Source: Thysanoteuthis rhombus
Taxonomy: Eukaryota > Mollusca > Cephalopoda > Oegopsida > Thysanoteuthidae
Length of the DNA: 64,000 nt
Direction: 5' to 3'
Assembly: GCA_963457665.1 (NCBI GenBank)
Contig: OY735236.1
Coordinates: 43,285,642 to 43,349,641 of the forward strand
The notes below the pieces were generated by a model, which searched no databases, was not told the DNA's origin, and was given only the letters and a program-made list of their open reading frames with translations. Every line of letters begins with the position of its first letter. The stretch's first letter is position 1. Position numbers and translations under genes: made by a program. Shown here piece after piece: positions 63,601 to 64,000 of this stretch.

Positions 63601-64000
63601 TTTATTGAAATTCTAGAAACTCTTTTCCAAATGAAAATGATAATGTATGAAGAAAGGAATATGAGCTTATTTTCAAAACAATCCAGTGCTTTGTGAAAAT
63701 CAGTCCTAATCTAGCAATCCATTTTTGACAGCCCAAAGGTTAAACTTTGCCCAATTTGCTATAAGCACCAAGTTTAGCAAAGCTTGATTTGTACTCTCAC
63801 CTCCTAAAACTGAGGCTTGGCTCTTTCTTCTGCAAGTCCAAAGTGGTTTGTTTCAATTCAGCTTTTCATGAATAAAATTGTATCCAGATCCTCATAAACG
63901 TGGGGATTATTTTATTCAATATCTGAAGTACATTTCTTATTTCAAAAAATTGTGTCAAATTAATTTCATTAACAATTCCTCCATCTATTTTGAGCAAAAT
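63601..64000. other. Unique AT-rich DNA, nothing recognised
   Basis: No feature could be supported in the last 400 bases. Confidence 0.4.

Overview
The window is metazoan nuclear DNA, most likely from an invertebrate. It is AT-rich, holds two unrelated megasatellite arrays, a Ty3/gypsy-type retrovirus-like element with an envelope gene, long (TA)n/(GT)n/(CA)n tracts, intron-like splice signals and one CpG-rich island. Nothing bacterial or phage-like is present. A lophotrochozoan host would fit the microsatellites and the env-bearing gypsy element, but that is only an impression.

Layout. (1) 1-10030: satellite A, a 97-bp tandem repeat. It is homogenised up to about 8500, with higher-order blocks (offsets near 2033, 1160 and 4163 bp), then decays gradually to 10030. 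(2) 10031-14696: unique AT-rich DNA with three weakly supported small spliced gene candidates and possible exons of a transcription unit ending at AATAAA (13672). (3) 14697-34239: satellite B, a 190-bp monomer with a KpnI site (GGTACC) in most copies, in plus orientation. Two monomer subtypes alternate, and recent amplification goes in 13-monomer steps (2467-2470 bp). The last kilobase (33250-34239) is old, edge-type satellite. (4) 34240-41955: a defective env-containing gypsy/metavirus element on the minus strand: LTR/leader, gag, protease, a deletion of reverse transcriptase and most of RNase H, integrase, and a broken envelope gene. It has no 3' LTR. (5) 41956-58740: satellite B again but in minus orientation. 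It includes two copies of a satellite-env composite unit (period 1821 bp), then more diverged monomers that decay outward to 58740. (6) 58741-64000: unique DNA with microsatellites, a tRNA-like SINE head, a fold-back repeat around (TA)n with a second half copy, a CpG-rich island ending in a consensus 5' splice site (61919/61920), and a 70-bp imperfect tandem repeat.

The most interesting structure is the relation between satellite B and the retroelement. The satellite changes polarity across the element. The env 3' end joins the satellite at the same novel junction in three places (about 34240-34249 inverted; 43474-43483 and 45295-45304 direct). In the right arm a ~1.04-kb env segment has been spliced into the satellite through short sequence similarity, including the KpnI-site block, and then amplified as part of a satellite higher-order unit. 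The array has therefore captured a piece of a retroviral envelope gene and replicates it as a satellite component. The captured copies keep an open reading frame of 239 codons where the parental copy has an extra stop, but all three copies share a stop just before the membrane anchor.

All identity statements come from reading by eye. No alignments, database searches or transcript data were available.
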